Made by a program: the position numbers and the translations under genes. Below are positions 53,608 through 61,905 of a stretch of DNA of 64,000 nucleotides, one piece after another; position 1 is the first letter of the stretch; each line of letters begins with the position of its first letter. The stretch lies in NCBI RefSeq assembly GCF_016735585.2, contig NZ_JAERSE020000001.1, positions 434,001 through 498,000 on the forward strand, in the 5' to 3' direction. This DNA comes from Chryseobacterium tagetis (GTDB taxonomy: Bacteria; Bacteroidota; Bacteroidia; Flavobacteriales; Weeksellaceae). The notes beneath the pieces were generated by a model. The model was not told the origin of the DNA. It saw nothing but the letters and a program-made list of their open reading frames with translations, and did no database searches.

Positions 53608-54099
53608 TTATTGATGGTTACTATCCAAGATTTTTTGATATTTTAATTGGGCAAATTCATAGCCGTAATAAAGGATTTCTTCATATTCATACTCGTAAAT
53701 ATCTTTATAGCGATACCCGTCATTTTGATCTACAGGACTAAATAAGGATTCATGAAAAATCTTTTCTTGATCTATTATGACAGTGATTAAATCCTCAATG
53801 GGATAGCTGTCTCCATACTCTGCTAAACTTTCGAGGAGAAAGCTTTTCAGTTTTAATTCTCTTGCGGTTTCAATACACTCTTTTGTTTGTTTGGAAATCG
53901 GATCTGTCTGAGTATTGATCTGATGAATGTTCTCATACTTCTTCAGATCATCACAGAGCTCTTCTAAATCATGATAATTGAAAGGAATATCCGTATACTC
54001 ATTGCCATCCATACCTTTTACATGAAAATGGATTCTGTTTTCAGGAACTTCAATTTTTCCCTTTACAATCATTCGGCATATAAACTTAAGTCGTCCCAT
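53608..54099 (-). CDS. Hypothetical cytosolic protein
   Basis: A 163-aa acidic protein with no signal peptide or membrane segment. The N-terminal part (about 1-75) is beta-rich in look (FICRMIVKGKIEVPENRIHFHVKGMDG). The middle holds helical segments, and the end is Tyr/Glu-rich (KDIYEYEYEEILYYGYEFAQLKYQ). No family is recognised. It lies downstream of the tRNA-Ser region on the opposite strand and ends next to a bidirectional terminator. A stand-alone immunity- or SMI1-like role is conceivable, but nothing in the sequence proves it. Confidence 0.6.
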   Translation of the reverse strand: MGRLKFICRMIVKGKIEVPENRIHFHVKGMDGNEYTDIPFNYHDLEELCDDLKKYENIHQINTQTDPISKQTKECIETARELKLKSFLLESLAEYGDSYPIEDLITVIIDQEKIFHESLFSPVDQNDGYRYKDIYEYEYEEILYYGYEFAQLKYQKILDSNHQ

Positions 54100-54251
54100 T
54101 TATTTGATATTCTTTAAATTAGAGTATAGCTTTTCTGAAATAAATTCAAAAGTAATATTTTTTTCTAATTTTTTCATGAAAATAATTTTGTCAATAGTAA
54201 AAATAATTCTATATTTGCACCACTGAAAACGACGATAGAATCGGAGTTTAT

Positions 54252-54336
54252 GGAGAGTTGGCAGAGTGGTCGATTGCGGCAGTCTTGAAAACTGTTGACT
54301 GTAACAGGTCCGGGGGTTCGAATCCCTCACTCTCCG
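54252..54336 (+). tRNA. tRNA-Ser (anticodon TGA)
   Basis: An 85-base cloverleaf: acceptor GGAGAGT pairs with ACTCTCC, discriminator G, anticodon stem GCAGT/ACTGT with loop CTTGAAA (anticodon TGA at 54286-54288), a long variable arm of the serine class, and the T arm GGGGGTTCGAATCCCTC. CCA is not encoded. A strong hairpin follows immediately. Confidence 0.97.
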
Positions 54337-54337
54337 C

Positions 54338-54384
54338 AAAGCAAAATAAAACCCACTGATATTCAGTGGGTTTTATTTTGCTTT
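54338..54384 (+). terminator. Terminator of tRNA-Ser
   Basis: A 22-bp perfect stem with a 3-base loop begins 2 bases after the tRNA (inner stem AAAACCCACTGA/TCAGTGGGTTTT). The right arm ends in TTTGCTTTT. Confidence 0.85.
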
Positions 54385-54409
54385 TAAGTTTTCTTCTCTT
54401 ATTATAATT

Positions 54410-54528
54410 TCTGCTCTAAAAGCATTTCCAGATCATGATCAAAAGTTGTGTTATCCAGCTAGGGAATTAATTTGTGAGACGCATATTCCTGATAATTCAG
54501 TAAAACTTTCACTTCCTTATTTTTTTGT
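54410..54528 (-). pseudogene. Gene debris downstream of tRNA-Ser, minus strand
   Basis: Read on the minus strand, this stretch gives EVKVLLNYQEYASHKLIP, a TAG, then LDNTTFDHDLEMLLEQKL and a TAA, in one frame. The wording looks like the C-terminal end of a real protein interrupted by one stop, with no start codon upstream. Family not recognised. It could be coincidence. Confidence 0.35.
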
Positions 54529-54545
54529 TAATCATCTTGATATTA

Positions 54546-54678
54546 TAAAAGCGAAGATATTGAAGCAATACTTCATATCGATTTTGGAGAGAAAATAGTA
54601 TTCTCAAAGAATTTTCCAATCTCCGGTATCGGTCCAATGGTAATAGATTTAAATAATTGTATCTTTCAAAAAAAATAT
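54546..54678 (+). pseudogene. Gene debris upstream of the ChaN/EreA-like gene, plus strand
   Basis: In frame with the next gene, an open stretch reads SEDIEAILHIDFGEK and ISGIGPMVIDLNNCIFQ, protein-like but cut off by a TGA on its left. It runs without a stop into the ATG at 54679, which begins a proper signal peptide. It is best seen as the residue of a lost gene rather than an N-terminal extension. Confidence 0.35.
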
Positions 54679-55815
54679 ATGAAGAAAATCAAACTACTGA
54701 TTTTAACCCTATTTATCGCCAATTTCGGTTACGCACAAACCACATTAATGGATAGTTTAATTCAAAAAAACTACTCTACCTTTAAAAAAAACAATAGCAA
54801 CGCTTTTGAAGGTAAAGGATGGATTACTCTACAGAATGAAATCAACAAAAACAATTCTGTATTATTGGGTGAGGTCCATTTTACCAATGAAGTCCCATAC
54901 TTTACCAACGCGATTATCAATACGATTAAGTTCGACAACTATATTCTGGAAGTTGATCCCTATACAATCAATACAATCTCAACAAAAATTAAATCTTCAT
55001 CCCCTGCCGAACTGGACAAATTCCGCAATGAATCGGGTTCAGCATTATCTTTTTTACAGGGCGAAGCTGAATTTGATTTATTCAAAAATATAATTCAGCA
55101 TAATATCAAAGCATATGGAGCTGAGCAAATTAGTTTATTTTCAGACCGTTTACTGTTTTCAGAATTAAGTAAACAATCCAAAAATGCCAAAGCAAAAGAA
55201 ATTTATAAGCAGATGATCGCGAATTCTGCGGCTTATGATACAAAAAATAATACCACATTTTATTTGTTCTCTGACGATTGTCTGGCAAAAATGAACGCAT
55301 TGAACGCTCTGAATTTATCAGCGAACGAGAAAGAACAGATTCAAGCATTAAAATTAAGCAGGGATCTCTATTTAAATAGAATTCATCGTTTAAGAATCCA
55401 ATATCTGAAGCATTTGGTTCTTGAAAAACTCCCTGAATGGAAAGATAAGAAGAATCTTTTCAAGTTTGGTGCTAATCATATGCCTAAAGGAGAGAGTTTA
55501 ATGGAAGTATTCGATATTGGTAACTTGGTTTCCAATATTGAAGAAGCAAACTACCGTACGTCATTACACATTATGCTTATAGGAAAGGAACAAGGTAAAA
55601 CATTGGCTGATTTAGATGAGTATAAATCTTTCTTAACCGTTGTAAAAGATGACAATTGGTATGCGTATGATTTAAGACCTTTGAAACAAGCCATTTCTAA
55701 AAATAAGCTTAAAGTAGATAATTTGGAAATGGAAAGAATTATAAAAGGTTATGATTATTTAATTTTCATCCCAAACATTACTAAAACTCCAAAAAGAGGC
55801 AAACAGGATCATTAA
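54679..55815 (+). CDS. Exported protein of the ChaN/TIKI/erythromycin-esterase-like GxxH superfamily
   Basis: A 378-aa protein from the ATG at 54679, chosen over the in-frame ATG at 54637 because it starts a standard signal peptide (MKKIKLLILTLFIANFGYAQ). The NSVLLGEVHFTNEVPYF segment matches the GExH motif of the superfamily that includes ChaN haem-binding proteins, TraB/TIKI proteases and erythromycin esterases. A late FKFGANHMPKGES matches its second GxxH site. The middle is helical. It is probably periplasmic; the reaction is not predictable. It stands alone, between gene debris and a convergent AraC gene. Confidence 0.75.
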   Translation: MKKIKLLILTLFIANFGYAQTTLMDSLIQKNYSTFKKNNSNAFEGKGWITLQNEINKNNSVLLGEVHFTNEVPYFTNAIINTIKFDNYILEVDPYTINTISTKIKSSSPAELDKFRNESGSALSFLQGEAEFDLFKNIIQHNIKAYGAEQISLFSDRLLFSELSKQSKNAKAKEIYKQMIANSAAYDTKNNTTFYLFSDDCLAKMNALNALNLSANEKEQIQALKLSRDLYLNRIHRLRIQYLKHLVLEKLPEWKDKKNLFKFGANHMPKGESLMEVFDIGNLVSNIEEANYRTSLHIMLIGKEQGKTLADLDEYKSFLTVVKDDNWYAYDLRPLKQAISKNKLKVDNLEMERIIKGYDYLIFIPNITKTPKRGKQDH

Positions 55816-55892
55816 ATCTAGGCTCAATGATGAGTCCAGATCTTTCAATAATTGTATTTTTTGAACTTCCTAGTCGGGAATTAAAATAAATA

Positions 55893-55928
55893 AAAAACGC
55901 CGTAAATATTAATATTTATGACGTTTTT
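55893..55928. terminator. Bidirectional hairpin between convergent genes
   Basis: AAAAACG and CGTTTTT form the outer stem, and TAAATATTAATATTTA the inner palindrome, with A-run and T-run flanks. It lies about 80 bp after the GxxH gene and 70 bp before the end of the AraC gene. Confidence 0.65.
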
Positions 55929-55997
55929 GTTTTTTATAGAAGTAGAGAAAAATATGAAATTTATAACTTTTTGCAGAAAGTGATAACAAACTACAGG

Positions 55998-56891
55998 CTA
56001 ATTTAAATTTCGATATTCATTGGGAGTTATTCCTGATTTTAATTTAAAAAGCCTGGAGAAATGCTGAGGGTATTTAAAGCCTAGTTCGTAGGCAATCTCA
56101 CTGATGGATTTATCTGTGTCGAATAGTTTTTCTTTGGCAACTTCTACAACTTTTGTATGGATGTATTCCTGAGCTGTTTTTCCGGTTTCTTTTTTTATCA
56201 GATCACCAAAGTAATTTGTCGATAAATTTAATTCTTCCGCTAAGGATGTTACAGAAGGTAAACCATTATTTAATGGCTTTTCAGATAAAAAATAAGAATT
56301 TAATAATTCTTCAAATTTTTGTAATATTCCTTTATTTGCATTATCTCTTGTGATGAATTGACGATCGTAAAACCTTGTGCAGTAGTTTAGGAATAACTCA
56401 ATATTTGCCACTATCAATTGTTTACTATGCTTATCAATCGCATGTCTTAATTCGTATTCTATTTTTGCAAGGCAATCCATAATCATACTTCTTTCCTGCT
56501 CAGACAAGTGTAAAGCTTCATGCACTGCGTATGAAAAAAAATGATATTGATGAATATTTTTGCCCAAAGAAGTTCCTGCAATTAAATCAGGATGAAAAAC
56601 AAGGGCAATACCTTGTGGCTGATAATATTCTTCAGAGTAACTTCCAATTACTTGTCCTGGTGCTAAGAAAATTAATGTCCCGTCTTCATAATCATAGTAG
56701 TTTAAACCGTAGCGTAAATCTCCGCAATGTATTTTCTTTAGAAAAATAGTATAAAATTCATAGCGTAAACGACGGCCTTGTCGTTCATCTGCTTTATCTA
56801 AATCTACAATGCTGACTAAAGGATGAAGAGTTTCTTGGTTATTAAATGCATTGTATTGTTTTATTGTATTAAAATGTATTATATCATCCAT
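55998..56891 (-). CDS. AraC-family transcriptional regulator
   Basis: A 297-aa regulator. The N-terminal cupin-like sensor domain (about 30-130) contains DGTLIFLAPGQVIG. The C-terminal double helix-turn-helix (about 200-297) has SLAEELNLSTNYFGDLIKKETGKTAQEYI and SISEIAYELGFKYPQHFSRLFKLKSGITPNEYR, both clear AraC signatures. It is divergent from the CMD-hydrolase pair, 173 bp away. AraC genes in this arrangement usually control the neighbouring redox or hydrolase genes. Confidence 0.95.
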   Translation of the reverse strand: MDDIIHFNTIKQYNAFNNQETLHPLVSIVDLDKADERQGRRLRYEFYTIFLKKIHCGDLRYGLNYYDYEDGTLIFLAPGQVIGSYSEEYYQPQGIALVFHPDLIAGTSLGKNIHQYHFFSYAVHEALHLSEQERSMIMDCLAKIEYELRHAIDKHSKQLIVANIELFLNYCTRFYDRQFITRDNANKGILQKFEELLNSYFLSEKPLNNGLPSVTSLAEELNLSTNYFGDLIKKETGKTAQEYIHTKVVEVAKEKLFDTDKSISEIAYELGFKYPQHFSRLFKLKSGITPNEYRNLN

Positions 56892-56915
56892 TTTCTTATT
56901 TTTATAAACCTATTG

Positions 56916-56923
56916 CAAAATTA
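56916..56923 (-). promoter_or_regulatory. -7 element of the araC-type gene
   Basis: TAATTTTG on the minus strand, an exact match to TAnnTTTG 25 bp before the start at 56891. Confidence 0.45.
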
Positions 56924-56981
56924 ATTAATTCATTTATAGTTTTTTATCTGAAAAAATGTTAATCCGTTAAATTGGTTAGCA

Positions 56982-56997
56982 ATACCGTGATTGGTAT
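56982..56997. promoter_or_regulatory. Small inverted repeat in the divergent spacer
   Basis: ATACC-GTGATT-GGTAT, 16 bp, lies between the AraC gene and the CMD gene, 68 bp before the latter. It is a possible binding site; the short arms make chance likely. Confidence 0.25.
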
Positions 56998-57064
56998 ACA
57001 AACTTTGTTTCTCATCTTCCCACCTTTGTCGTGTTAAATCAACAAGTCAAGATGACAGAATACC

Positions 57065-57802
57065 ATGAAAAATTTTAAATTTCTGCTTTTTGCAGTTTTA
57101 GCTATAAATATTTTTTTATCTAATAGTTATGTCGAAAATCGAATGCTGAACACTGCTTCTGAGAATTTGAATGCGAAAGATAAAAGCATTATTACTATTT
57201 CATCTTATGCAGCCCAAGGTAAACTTCCGGAATTAAAAAGGGAGCTGAATGAAGGTCTTGAAGCGGGTTTAACCATCAATGAAATAAAAGAGATTTTGAT
57301 ACATACCTATGCCTATTGTGGGTTTCCAAGAAGCATCAGAGGATTGCAGGCTTTTATGGAGGTTATTGAAGAACGTAAAGTAAAAGGGATCATTGATAAG
57401 ACAGGAGCCGAATCTTCCGCAATTTCAAGTGAAGAGAGTAAGTATGAAAGAGGGAAAGAGATTTTAGGAGAACTTACTGGTACACCACAGGCTGATATAC
57501 TTTCCGGCTATTCTGCGTTTGCCCCTACAATAGATATTTTTTTAAAAGAACATTTGTTTGCAGATATTTTTGAAAGAGATATACTGAGCTATGCTCAAAG
57601 AGAACTGATTACGATCTCTGTTATTACAGCTATTGGTGATGCAGATCCAATGTTACAGGGGCATTTAGGAATATCACTGAATGTAGGTTGGTCGGCAGAA
57701 CAACTGCAGGAGTTCATTAAAGTGATTTCTACCACCATCAATAACCAGAAGAGCAGTGCAGCCAATCTAGTACTAAAAAAGGTTTTACAAAAAAAGAAAT
57801 AA
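57065..57802 (+). CDS. Exported carboxymuconolactone decarboxylase (CMD)-family protein
   Basis: A 245-aa protein with a hydrophobic N-terminal signal (MKNFKFLLFAVLAINIFLSNS). Two CMD-like helical domains follow: ITISSYAAQGKLPELKRELNEGLEAGLTINEIKEILIHTYAYCGFPR (about 43-90) and RELITISVITAIGDADPMLQGHLGISLNVGWSAEQLQEFI (about 180-225). The AYCGFPR segment keeps only one of the redox cysteines of the AhpD type, so peroxidase activity is doubtful. Ten bp separate it from the hydrolase gene. The AraC/CMD/hydrolase trio is a recurrent arrangement, but its substrate is unknown to me. Confidence 0.88.
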   Translation: MKNFKFLLFAVLAINIFLSNSYVENRMLNTASENLNAKDKSIITISSYAAQGKLPELKRELNEGLEAGLTINEIKEILIHTYAYCGFPRSIRGLQAFMEVIEERKVKGIIDKTGAESSAISSEESKYERGKEILGELTGTPQADILSGYSAFAPTIDIFLKEHLFADIFERDILSYAQRELITISVITAIGDADPMLQGHLGISLNVGWSAEQLQEFIKVISTTINNQKSSAANLVLKKVLQKKK

Positions 57803-57812
57803 TGAATATAAT

Positions 57813-58922
57813 ATGAAAAATATAGTAATTGCAGTAATCATGCTGATGTCCGGAGCAGGGATAACAACAGCCCAAGTTCAAACTGTAAAAAATCAACAAT
57901 TAAAAACAAGAAAAATGGAAAATACAGAAAAACCAAAATACGAAACCAATCCGTTTACATTAGTATATGATGGGGCAATCACAGAAAATGTTGAAGGTAA
58001 GGTTAATATCCACCCGGTAAAATATAAAATAAATGATATCGATATAGTCGCTAATGTTTATACACCTCCGAATTATAATCCTTCAGGTAAATATCCAACC
58101 GTAGTGGTAGCTCATCCAAATGGAGGAGTTAAAGAGCAGGTTGCGGGTTTATATGCGCAAAGATTAGCGGAAAAAGGATATATCACAATAGCTGCGGATG
58201 CGGCTTATCAAGGAGGTAGTGGCGGTTCTCCAAGAAATGTAGACAAACCGGCAAACCGTATCGAAGATATCCGTGCGATGGCAGATTTTATTTCTCAATT
58301 TCAAGGTGTAGATACAAATAAACTAGGTTTGTTAGGAATATGCGGTGGTGGCGGTTATTCCTTAGCTGCTGCACAATCTGATAAAAGATTTAAATCTATA
58401 GCGACTTTAAGCATGTTCAATTCAGGTATTGTTCGTAAAAACGGATATGCAAATTCTGCTTTGAATACAATTCAGGATCGACTGAATCAAGCCGCCGAAG
58501 CAAGAGCACAAGAGGCAGCAGGTGGAGCGGTACAATATGTAGGAGACATGAAAACATTTCCAACAGAGGAACAGCTTGCAAAAATGCCTTTTGATCTGTA
58601 TAGAGAGGGAACAATCTATTACGGTAAAACCTATGCCCATCCCAACTCTTCGGGGAAATATACGACAAGCAGCCTGATGGATCTGATGTTATTTGATGCA
58701 AGCGCAAATATGGATCTCATTCAGCAACCGCTACTAATGATTGTTGGAGGTAAAGCTGATTCCAAATACATGACTGACGAAGCTTTTCCTAAAGCAATCC
58801 ATGCTAAAACAAAAGAATTATTTGTCATTGACGGTGCAACACATATACAAACCTATTGGAAACCTGAATATGTAAATCAGGCAGTGGATAAACTATTAGC
58901 GTTTTATTCAAAATATTTATAA
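57813..58922 (+). CDS. Exported dienelactone-hydrolase-like alpha/beta hydrolase
   Basis: A 369-aa protein with a signal peptide (MKNIVIAVIMLMSGAGITTAQ). The alpha/beta-hydrolase core begins at VVVAHPNGGVKEQ (about 98-110). The nucleophile elbow GICGGG has Cys177 rather than Ser, the arrangement of dienelactone hydrolases. MIVGGKADSKYM and VIDGATHIQTYW supply candidate acid and His. Pairing with a CMD protein recalls beta-ketoadipate-type lactone chemistry, but both proteins are exported, so a periplasmic detoxification role is equally plausible. Confidence 0.88.
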   Translation: MKNIVIAVIMLMSGAGITTAQVQTVKNQQLKTRKMENTEKPKYETNPFTLVYDGAITENVEGKVNIHPVKYKINDIDIVANVYTPPNYNPSGKYPTVVVAHPNGGVKEQVAGLYAQRLAEKGYITIAADAAYQGGSGGSPRNVDKPANRIEDIRAMADFISQFQGVDTNKLGLLGICGGGGYSLAAAQSDKRFKSIATLSMFNSGIVRKNGYANSALNTIQDRLNQAAEARAQEAAGGAVQYVGDMKTFPTEEQLAKMPFDLYREGTIYYGKTYAHPNSSGKYTTSSLMDLMLFDASANMDLIQQPLLMIVGGKADSKYMTDEAFPKAIHAKTKELFVIDGATHIQTYWKPEYVNQAVDKLLAFYSKYL

Positions 58923-59024
58923 ATCAGGTCATTGTTCAATTCTATTTTTGATAAAGAAAAATTCAGAATTTATTCGAAATTAAATTTTAGATTTGGTATT
59001 TAATTCATTCAAATCATTCATTTA

Positions 59025-59612
59025 ATGAAAGCACTTTTTGAGCAGTTACAACATTTTGATACAGAGTTATTTCTATTAATGAATGAAAAGCACAATGCTT
59101 TCTTTGATGTCATTATGTTTTGGGCAAGCGATAAGCTGTTTTGGATACCTTTTTATGCTGTTTTACTGTTTTTTCTGCTTAAAATTTATAAAAAATTCAG
59201 TGTATATATTCTATTGGCTATCGGTATTACGATTGGATTATCGGATCAGATTGCTTCGGGATTAATAAAGAATTCGGTTAAGCGTTTACGTCCTTCTCAT
59301 GAGCCATCATTAATGCCTCTCATTCATTTAAGTAAGGCCGGACCGGGCGGAATGTACGGATTTGTTTCTTCTCACAGTGCTAATGCATTTGGACTTTTAA
59401 CATTTCTTTTCTTCCTGTTGCCTTCAAAATACAAATGGTTAAAAATAATCCTTTTCTGCTGGGCATTATTGGTTTCCTACAGCCGGATTTATAATGGAGT
59501 ACATTATCCTTCCGATGTGATTGGAGGAGCTATTGTAGGGATTTTATCGGGAGGATTGGTAGGAATGATTTTTCAAAATATTTTTAAGTATAATCGTTCC
59601 CTCCAACAATAA
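59025..59612 (+). CDS. PAP2-family membrane phosphatase
   Basis: A 195-aa protein with about five membrane segments. The three PAP2 motifs are intact: K82-x6-RP (KNSVKRLRP), the SSHS block with His117 as SGH-equivalent, and R154-x5-H160-x3-D164 (RIYNGVHYPSD). It may dephosphorylate undecaprenyl pyrophosphate, phosphatidic acid or a similar lipid phosphate. It stands alone and is followed by a terminator. Confidence 0.93.
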   Translation: MKALFEQLQHFDTELFLLMNEKHNAFFDVIMFWASDKLFWIPFYAVLLFFLLKIYKKFSVYILLAIGITIGLSDQIASGLIKNSVKRLRPSHEPSLMPLIHLSKAGPGGMYGFVSSHSANAFGLLTFLFFLLPSKYKWLKIILFCWALLVSYSRIYNGVHYPSDVIGGAIVGILSGGLVGMIFQNIFKYNRSLQQ

Positions 59613-59620
59613 ATAAAATA

Positions 59621-59652
59621 AAAAGATTGATATCATTATCAATCTTTTTTTT
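59621..59652 (+). terminator. Terminator after the PAP2 gene
   Basis: AAAAGATTGATA, loop TCAT, TATCAATCTTTT, then further T. A 12-bp perfect stem with T-run, 9 bp past the stop. Confidence 0.85.
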
Positions 59653-59670
59653 ATTCAGAATTTCTACAGA

Positions 59671-59708
59671 ATCATGCATGATCTTTACTGAATAATTAGC
59701 AGATCATG
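59671..59708. promoter_or_regulatory. Palindromes at the start of the efflux operon
   Basis: ATCATGCATGAT (59671-59682) is a perfect 12-bp palindrome. CATGATCT (59677-59684) is repeated in inverted orientation as AGATCATG (59701-59708), which includes the start codon of the tolC-like gene. It could be an operator or a leader stem hiding the start. No regulator gene is adjacent. Confidence 0.35.
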
Positions 59709-60971
59709 AATGTTTTAAGAACATATCTTATTCGCAGTTTTTTGTTTTTGGCGGTATTTTTTGGTTGTATTACTATAAAAGCACAATCAAAGAATACATT
59801 GTCATACTTTCTCGAAACAGCCAAAAGCAATAGTCCTGTTCTAAATGACTACAATAATCAGGTTATATCCAATAAAATTGACAGTTTAAAATTAAGAGCA
59901 ACGTATGGCTTTATTGTTACGGGAGAAGGAACTGCAGGGTATTCTCCCAATATAAAAGGTTGGGGATATGATAATGCATTGACAAATGGACAATCTCTTT
60001 TCGCAGGTGTTCGAGTTGCCAAAGAATTTATCAGTCGAAATAATCTGAATACTCGTTTGGCAGGAATTAATGCGAGTATTGCACAGGTATTAGCACAAAA
60101 AAATATTAGTACTCAGACGCTCAACAAACAAATTACCGATCAATATATTGCCACTTATGCGAGTCAGCAGCAGTATAATTTAAGCCAGGAAATTATTCAT
60201 CTTTTAGATCAGGAAGATATTGTTTTGAAAAAACTTACCCAATCTGCTGTTTTTAAACAAACCGATTATCTTACTTTTAAAGTCACCCTTCAGCAAAATG
60301 AACTCGCTTTAGAGCAACAAAAAGCCGACTGGCAAAATAATTACTCTTTATTGAAATATCTCTCAGGAATTGTAGATGATACTTTTGAGCCTGTTGAAAA
60401 ACCCATTTTTGCGGAAACACTGAATCCCGTTTCTTTTGATGAAAGCATTTATAACAAAGCTTTTCAGGCAGATAGTTTGAAGTTATCAAACGATGCAAAA
60501 ATTATTGAGTATACTTACAAACCGAAGATTACAGCTTTTTCAGACAGCGGTTATCAATCTTCTTTTACCACAACTCCATATAAGAATTTCGGAATGAGCG
60601 TCGGAGTTGGTGTTACAATTCCTATTTACGATGGGCATCAGAAAAAAATGCTTCTGCAACAAAATCAATTATCGCTGGAAACCCGCAAAAAGTATCTTGA
60701 ACAAACCCAAAGACAATATCAGCAGCAGATTCTTCAGGTTAATAATCAGATTGAGCAATATGACAAAATGATCAATACTGCCAATCAGCAGATTGTGTAT
60801 GCAAAAACTTTGGTTGAAGCCAACGCCAAACAGCTTCCAACGGGAGATGTAAGAATGGTGGATTTTATTTTATCCATTAATAATTTACTGACTCTCAAAG
60901 GAAATATTATTCAGTACAATACAACATTATTCAATCTGAAAAATCAGTTGCAATATTTAATCATTCAATAA
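59706..60971 (+). CDS. TolC-family outer membrane efflux protein
   Basis: A 421-aa protein with a signal peptide (about 1-27, ending KAQ). It has the two-fold repeated helical hairpin pattern of TolC, with Gln/Asn-rich coiled-coil stretches around residues 105-215 and 310-415. Each half contains the start-of-hairpin wording (LNTRLAGINASIAQVLAQKN; GVTIPIYDGHQKKMLLQQNQL). It forms the outer-membrane duct of the RND system whose adaptor starts 3 bp later. Confidence 0.88.
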   Translation: MNVLRTYLIRSFLFLAVFFGCITIKAQSKNTLSYFLETAKSNSPVLNDYNNQVISNKIDSLKLRATYGFIVTGEGTAGYSPNIKGWGYDNALTNGQSLFAGVRVAKEFISRNNLNTRLAGINASIAQVLAQKNISTQTLNKQITDQYIATYASQQQYNLSQEIIHLLDQEDIVLKKLTQSAVFKQTDYLTFKVTLQQNELALEQQKADWQNNYSLLKYLSGIVDDTFEPVEKPIFAETLNPVSFDESIYNKAFQADSLKLSNDAKIIEYTYKPKITAFSDSGYQSSFTTTPYKNFGMSVGVGVTIPIYDGHQKKMLLQQNQLSLETRKKYLEQTQRQYQQQILQVNNQIEQYDKMINTANQQIVYAKTLVEANAKQLPTGDVRMVDFILSINNLLTLKGNIIQYNTTLFNLKNQLQYLIIQ

Positions 60972-60974
60972 ATT

Positions 60975-61901
60975 ATGAAAAAAATAATCACCCTCATTAT
61001 AGTGTCTTTTGTTATTTTCAGTTGTAAGAAAACTGATGAATCGGCTCCTACAGATCTTGCTGCACCAGATGCAAAACCTAAAACATTGGTTACTGTAGCT
61101 TATCCTTCTGATACCGCTCAACTTAATAATATGATCACGCTGAATGCCACAGCGACTTACCTTTTAAAATCTGATGTAAAAGCCAACAGCAACGGTTATA
61201 TCACAAAAATGACTATTAAATTAGCAGATCATGTAAGTAAAGGTGCTGTACTTTTCGGGTTGCAGACCAAAGAAGCGAGAGCGCTTGGAAATACCATCAA
61301 TAAACTGGATAAATCTTTCCGTTTCAATGGAGCAACGACGGTGACGAGTCCTGCAACAGGTTATGTGGCAATGGTGAATCATCAGATCGGAGATTACGTT
61401 CAGGATGGAGAAGCTTTGGCAACGATTACAGATGCAAGCAGTTTCGGTTTTGTGGTGGATGTGCCTTACGAATACCTTCAAATCATAAAAAATAAAGGTT
61501 CTCTACCGATCACTTTACCGGATCATACAGTGTTGCAGGGAAGAATCGCAAAAGTAATGCCTTCTGTCGATCCCGTATCGCAGACAGTGAAAGTATTATT
61601 ACATGTTCCCAATAACAATATTCCTGAAAACCTGATTGGTACGATTAGCTTTTCCAAAACTTCAGCCTATGGATTATCTGTTCCGAAAATGGCGGTTGTA
61701 AGCGATGAGACCCAATCTTCTTTTTGGGTTATGAAGTTAATCAATGATACAACAGCCGTAAAAACAGACATTACAAAAGGTGTTGAAACTGACAAATATA
61801 TTCAGATAAAATCAGGTAATCTAACAACAAAAGACAGGGTAATTGTCTCAGGGAATTTCGGATTGAGTGATACTGCAACTGTAAAAATTCAAAAACCTTA
61901 G
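60975..61901 (+). CDS. RND efflux periplasmic adaptor (membrane fusion) lipoprotein
   Basis: A 308-aa lipoprotein (lipobox IFSC, Cys17). The order is: beta-barrel start, lipoyl half (VKANSNGYITKMTIKLADHVSKGAVLFGLQT), a very short hairpin, the second lipoyl half (VTSPATGYVAMVNHQIGDYVQDGEALATI), then beta-barrel and C-terminal domains. It is shorter than typical 350-400-aa adaptors because the alpha-helical hairpin is almost missing. It lies 3 bp after the tolC gene and 4 bp before the pump. Confidence 0.92.
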   Translation: MKKIITLIIVSFVIFSCKKTDESAPTDLAAPDAKPKTLVTVAYPSDTAQLNNMITLNATATYLLKSDVKANSNGYITKMTIKLADHVSKGAVLFGLQTKEARALGNTINKLDKSFRFNGATTVTSPATGYVAMVNHQIGDYVQDGEALATITDASSFGFVVDVPYEYLQIIKNKGSLPITLPDHTVLQGRIAKVMPSVDPVSQTVKVLLHVPNNNIPENLIGTISFSKTSAYGLSVPKMAVVSDETQSSFWVMKLINDTTAVKTDITKGVETDKYIQIKSGNLTTKDRVIVSGNFGLSDTATVKIQKP

Positions 61902-61905
61902 CTTT

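Noticed and set aside
54100..54339. 79-aa ORF on the minus strand (MRRVRDSNPRTCYSQQF...)
   Set aside because: It is the antisense reading of the tRNA-Ser gene; the RVRDSNPRTC wording is a well-known false ORF from tRNA complements.
54637..54678. In-frame ATG as start of the ChaN/EreA-like gene
   Set aside because: It would put 14 non-signal residues before a canonical signal peptide; the ATG at 54679 fits an exported protein.
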